NCBI GenBank assembly: GCA_028023455.1
Contig: JAQFVV010006221.1
Location: forward strand, 6,429,011 to 6,493,010
Length of the DNA: 64,000 bases
Direction of reading: 5' to 3'
DNA from: Epiperipatus broadwayi
Taxonomy: Eukaryota > Onychophora > Udeonychophora > Euonychophora > Peripatidae
A model generated the notes under the pieces. The model saw only the letters and a list, made by a program, of their open reading frames with translations, ran no database searches and was not told where the DNA came from. Position numbers and translations under genes: made by a program. Shown piece by piece: positions 54,401-60,400 of this stretch. Each line of letters begins with the position of its first letter. The stretch's first letter is position 1.

Positions 54401-57400
54401 TTCCAGCCCTCATGTATGCGAAAACTTTATATATAACACTGATGTTACTGCTATCGGTTTATAATTGCTTAACTTTATATAATCTTACCCTTTCCTTTAA
54501 ATAGTAGCCTTATTTCTTGCATTATTTCAGCTATCTGGAAATTCCTTCTTCTGTGCCATCTTATTAAAACATGATAATAGGTGTAATTTTGCTATATTTC
54601 CTAAATTCATCACCATCTCTGCTGTCCATCCATCTGATTTTTTAAACCTCTTGCCTTTCCACTTTTCAATTTTTTCCCTGCCTCATTCAATTCATTTTCT
54701 GCAAACCTAATATTTCCATTACTATATGCTTTCATGTTTGTTATCACTCTGTCCTTCACATCTTTTCTTTATCCATTACATACTTATTTAAAATTGTGTC
54801 TAATTCTTCTTTAGAGCTATATTCTCTCATCATCTAGTAATACTATTTCTCTCTCCCCTACATTTCTATTGTATTTCCAAATTTTTTCACTCCCATCTCT
54901 TCTATTTTTATTAACATCCTCCAATAATTTTCTATTTAATTTCATTCTCTCTATATAATTATCTATTTTAGTCAACTTCTTTTTTTTAAAAAATACTTTT
55001 CCCATTTAACATTAACATTTTTTTCATTTGCTTTGTTTTTAATAGCAGATATATTTTCTGCATGTTTTTTCCTCTCTTTTTTACAGTTTTATTAATTCTC
55101 ACTTTTCTATTACTTTTGTTTTTCTGAATATTCTCATCTAAAACTCTTTTTGCAATTTTTTCTACTTCACCATACCAGTCTTTATATTCATCCCCAACCA
55201 ACTCTTCCATGAGTTCTTCAAGTTTTATATTTTTCTAATTTATTCTTATCATTTATTCTCCATCCATATCTTTCACTATCCTTTCTTTTATTATTATTTT
55301 CCATCATATTACTAATCATTTCTTTTATAAAGAAATTATGATCACTATTACATACTCTCTCTTCGTTATCAAACACTTTAATTTTCCATATTTTATTCAT
55401 TCTCTCTTTCTCTACTAATGCGTAATCTATTGTGTGAAATATATTATTTCTAGACCATGTGTATTGTTCCTCATAAATATTTGACAAATTTCCAATGCTC
55501 AAATTCACTCTCTGACAAAAATTCTTCAAAATCTGTTCATTCTTGTTATCTATGTCATCAATTTCTTCAATATGCCAATTCGTATCCCCTATAACCATTA
55601 TTTTTTTCTCTTTTTTTTTTTAAACTCTGTAACTTATCTCAGATCACAAATGTTTTTGATATTTAACAGTATTTTAATATTTTTTTAATATAACTCCTCT
55701 ACCACCTACTTCTTTTTCTTTTCTATTTATACTCTGCCATACCAAGTCTTTCAGTATAAGTTTTTCTTCTTCTCTTAAATGTGTTTCCACTACTGCTAGT
55801 ATCTCAAGATCTTCATTTTTAACTGCTTTGTTTAATTCCAGCCACTTTTCTGGTCTCCTACTATTGTGCATATTCAAATATCCAATTTTACCATTTTCTT
55901 CTTTCCTAACTACTCTTTTATAAATTCTTTTGACTCTTTTCCATTATATTTGTAAGTAAGTTGATTACCATTAATTTTACAGACGCACTCCCTCTCCATA
56001 TTTACATTTATATCAAAATCAGCTACCCTTTGTTTATTTCTTACATCCTGTCCATTCTTCTTCTTTTGATAATATTACAATTTAATCCCCCCCCCCCTAT
56101 AAGTTTCCCAAACTGTAATATCTTTATAAATCAAACTCCCTAAAAGTTTACTTCCTTGTTTTGCTAAGTGCAATCCTCTTTACCATATAACTCCCTCCAT
56201 ACAATAGTGCCACCTAGTTCAATATTTAGTAATCAACGGATTACTAATTTTCACACTGGTTACCGGAGGGAGAGTTTGCCGTTGTTTTATCTATAAAATT
56301 TCATGTTTTTTTTTTGTTGTTGTCAAAGTTATATTTGTCAATCATTAGTGTAAGAATTATCAAACTTGAATATAAGGCAACACTGCTATTCATAAGTACA
56401 AATATAAATGTTGATATCTGAAAACTATCCATAGGCTCTTTCAGTATCTGTAATCTGAACTGTAGTGTTTCAATTAAGTGATATCCAGCTATTCTGTATA
56501 GTCGTCAAAGGTTACCCAATTAAAAAACTGTAATCATTTTCTACATAATCTAATTGTTTTTTAAGAGATAAAAATGTTTCAGTTAAAGTTCTACCTTTGA
56601 CTGAATATATTTTTAGATATAGGCTTTGCTTCTACTTTGATAGTATTAAAATATTAGCAAAATTTAATAAATATAATTTTCAATGTAAATAATTTTTTTT
56701 AAAAAAACTTCTTTATTTTCCTTATAGTTTCGACTGTCCAGCAGTCTTCATCAGTTTTTTAAGAAAATTTGTTTGCATTAAAGTGTATATGAAAGAAATA
56801 TTATAAGCAGTATATGTATATATATATGAAGATATGCAAAGATAGTGAAAGAGAAGAATAAGAGATTATGTGAAAATATTAACAAGGTTGACAACCTTAT
56901 ACTACAGAAGTCTTTTATTCATTAGTTTCCCATCTAGTATCAATAAGTTTGCTAAATTAGTTGGCCCCAAATAGACAATTTGCAAAAATCAAAGAACGAA
57001 AGTATTGTAAAATGCATTGTTTCATTATTTTAAAACATCACAACAGCTCTCAAGGACACATTGACCTTAAAAAGTTAAATGAAACTTTATTGAAATGTTA
57101 GCTTCCACTTCAAAGGAGAATTTTTTATATCTTTGCAATAATTTTAAATAATATGATATATTCGGTTTTATTCACGAGTAATTCTCTTGCATTCTTAAAT
57201 TATTTTTATATAGTATTTCCCAAATTTTTAATTTCATTTTTTAAGCTGGCAAAACCACAACTGTAACTTGTTAAAATATTCGGTTGTATTCTCATCCTTG
57301 GTGTTCGCCTTAAGATGGCATTGATGCTAATCAAAAACATACATATAACGATTTCGGGCTGGACCTAAATGATCGAGTTGATCTAAAAAGATCTGATTTC

Positions 57401-60400
57401 TTAGATTTGTAATAAAATATTCTACTAACTAATACTATTATATGATGTTAGTTTTTTTCATTTTTGTAAATGTTTATTAATCTTATCTTGTTTTTGCCTT
57501 TGTGTGTGTGTGTCTTTAAAGCTACGGTGTTTTTCTAATTTTTTTTTTTGACTTTACGTGTGTCTTTTTAAAGTTACAGTCTTTTTTTTTTTTTTTTTTG
57601 CAAGAGTAAATCAATAATTTGATTCAAAAGCAAGACGTAATAAGTCAATGTTTATTTATCTTAGATTGTTTTTGAGTTTGTGTGTGTGTCTTTAAAGTTA
57701 CGGGGCTTTTTCTCATTTTTTTTTGGGACTTTATGTGTGTCTTTTTTTAAAGTTACGGTATTTTTGGTCAAGAGTAAATCAATCATTTTATTAAAAAAGC
57801 AAGACGTAATTTTAAATCTATCAAAAGTAACATAATTTATATACTACAATTTAGAATTGATACCCGACTACTATTAGTAAGGACCGTCATTAAAAGATTC
57901 GATTGAATAATGATACCCGACTAATTTCAGTTTTTTTTTTTTTTTGGGGGGGGGGGGAGTAATGAATCAGAAAGTGGGTTGTTTTTGTTAAGTCTGTCTA
58001 TATAAAAAGGGTACCGTTATTGAAATACTAAATTTAAAAATGATAGCCGATTAATTTGCGTTTCTTTTGACAGTAATTAATCAGAAAGTGGGTTTCCTTT
58101 TTTTTTTTGGTAAATCTTGCGTATATATAAAAACAAACAAACCGTAATTCAAAGACTCCATTGAAAAAAATCAAACCCCGTTGAATTTGGTTTTTTGTTG
58201 TTTTTTTTTAAAGACAGTAATTAATCAGGAACTGGGTTGTTTTTGTTAGTGTGTAGATATAAAAACTAATCTTATTTTGAAATAATAAATGTAACAAAAC
58301 AAAAAAATACCCCGACTAATTTTATTTTTCGGACAAGTAATTCCTAATAATTAGACAGTGGGTTGTTTTTGTTTGTGCGTATATATATAGCAAAAGTAAC
58401 TGGTCACGGACGAATTCTCGCGAAAACGGTACTTTTCGCATGATCCTTTATTTTTTTTCCCTTTTGCACCCTTAAAAGCAGTTTTTGAGGGTTACCCCTT
58501 CGTAATGGAATCTTCAGGACATTATTACTAAACTTACAATAGTAAAGTAAGTTACAACACATTAAAAAAAATAGACGTCTTATCAAATTTTAAAAAACTA
58601 CGACTGCTTCAAATACACACTCTCACCCGAAACTACGGAGAAAATAGATATTCTACTATTACGAGAAAATGATGAACAAAATCGACTACTACGGCAGCCG
58701 ATCAAGGCATTTCTTTCTCTTTGCTTTTAGCATAGAAAAAAAAGCCATAACCAGCAGCCATCGGAAACTCTTTCTGTGTTTTATCATAGAAAGAAGTCTC
58801 TTTGTGTTGGCTTCTGTCGCTGCCTCCTCCATCCAACATAACGCGAGGACTTTTCTGCATTTATAACGTAGAAAAATTCCTCTTTGGTTGGGTGAAGGCC
58901 AGTGAAACGGTATATTTCTAGGAATTTACCTAGAAGTAGCGACATCTTAAGGCGATCACCGAGGATGAGAAAACAACCAAATATTCTAATGTTAATATTT
59001 TCCCATTCATAATTAGTTTATTAATTTGCAAGTAATTAAAGTATATGTGATGATTACATTGGAGATTCTATAATTAGTAATATGTGTAAATATGAACATA
59101 TGTTTCTTGTAAAAATAATTATTAGTTATATGTCAAGTAAAAATTAAGATCATTCTAATTTTGTATAATATTTTTTTCATATACAAAGTAAACTAATTCT
59201 ATGTCTTTATATCATTATATTTATCTAAGCACACACATATTTTACTCATTCATTCTTTTATATATCAATTGGGATTTTTTCTCTTTTTAAATTTATAGTG
59301 CGCCATCAATATTTACAAAAAAAATGGAAATTTATGTGATCACAATCGAGGTTACTGCTTTGAAGGAACCTGTTCCACTCAGAATTTTCAGTGTCAGTAT
59401 ATTTGGGGATCAGGTTAGTGAAATTTTATTTCAGTTTTAAACTACTATAATATTTGTGAATATTTATTCATCATTATTAGTTAGGTCTTTTGGGAATTAG
59501 TCTATTAACTAATATTTCCCAAGCTTGATAGGTTGTTTTGTTTATATATATATATATATATGGCCATTTTATTCATGATTTATCATATGGATAAACATAC
59601 ACATAAGAGAAATTAGATGAGAAGTTAGTCAATTTTTTATAATTAATTATTTGTTTATGAAATACTATTTGTAATTAAATCTTTTTTTTTTATGTTACAA
59701 AATATTCAATTATTTTTTTAATAAATATTTTCTAGAATGATTATTATGCAAATTGATTAGTAGAAATATCTTTATCAACATTAATGCTCTTGTCCATTAA
59801 CATTTTAGGCATATTTTTAAATTCTATTCAGTGCTAAAAAGGATCTTATTACTTATACACCAATAAAAAATACAGTCCAAAGTAATACTTCTCATATAAA
59901 CTGTTGTGTTTACATACGTAAAAAAATGTATTCAATCATCTGAATTTTAAATGCGTATTTTCTTTTCTAAATCTTGAAAAATCAAAATGTCTACTATAAA
60001 GAGGCTTTAAATTTTCAAAAGTATCTTCAAGAAATTTCTTGAGCCTTCTAGAATTGTTTCAAACATCATTATGAAATCTTACCACAATCACTATTACACT
60101 TAATTATCTTTGTAGTTAATCAAATAGGTAAAAGGTCTGTGCTGGAGCATTGTATTAGATCCTAAGATCTAGGTGCAGTGCCCTCAAATCTAAGGATCCT
60201 CACTGATGAAAGCCGCAAGCTAGAAACTAGTCTGCGGATGTTGGAAGAGTAGGCACTAGATAGAGATTTTATGCACAAACTTTCCTGCATCCATTGTTTT
60301 CAAAAGCTTGCTTTTGCCTGGTACTACTGTATGGACAAATTGGTATTCTTATTGTTCATATCTTATTATGGGTCAGTATTCTGTATCTAGTTATTCAACC

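Larger units (their letters stand above)
52960..56160 (-). mobile_element. LINE with endonuclease and reverse transcriptase remnants
   Basis: Read on minus from about 56100 down to 52960: apurinic-type endonuclease, linker, reverse transcriptase and C-terminal region, in the order of non-LTR ORF2. The plus strand is pyrimidine-rich throughout, which gives several spurious frames there. Ends are uncertain; no poly(A) or target duplication could be identified. The clade cannot be fixed; the EN-RT order excludes R2-like elements. Confidence 0.82.
57275..58985. mobile_element. 1.7-kb element with ~45-bp terminal inverted repeats and internal satellite
   Basis: 57275-57319 and 58942-58985 are inverted repeats with about six differences; shared text includes TTCTCATCC(T/C)(T/C)GGTG and TCGCCTTAAGATG. 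Between them lie two tandem arrays (57485-57815 and 57850-58395) and a less AT-rich part (58400-58940) with small open frames of no recognisable family. No transposase. Superfamily unknown; the target duplication could not be resolved. Confidence 0.68.
44666..59298 (+). other. Intron 6 of the ADAM gene (14.6 kb)
   Basis: The largest intron. Holds a (CT)n run (44853-44868), a Tigger/pogo element, tRNA-derived SINE relics, three short SINEs, ribozyme-family repeats, a LINE, a hammerhead-like motif at 56708-56765 and a 1.7-kb TIR element. The stretches 48370-49170, 49630-50420, 51665-52470 and 56770-57270 are AT-rich with no feature I can name. Confidence 0.85.

Noticed and set aside
58400-58960. 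Possible promoter or independent gene in a less AT-rich segment
   Set aside because: It lies inside the TIR element, the open frames are short and match nothing I know, and no core promoter pattern is evident.
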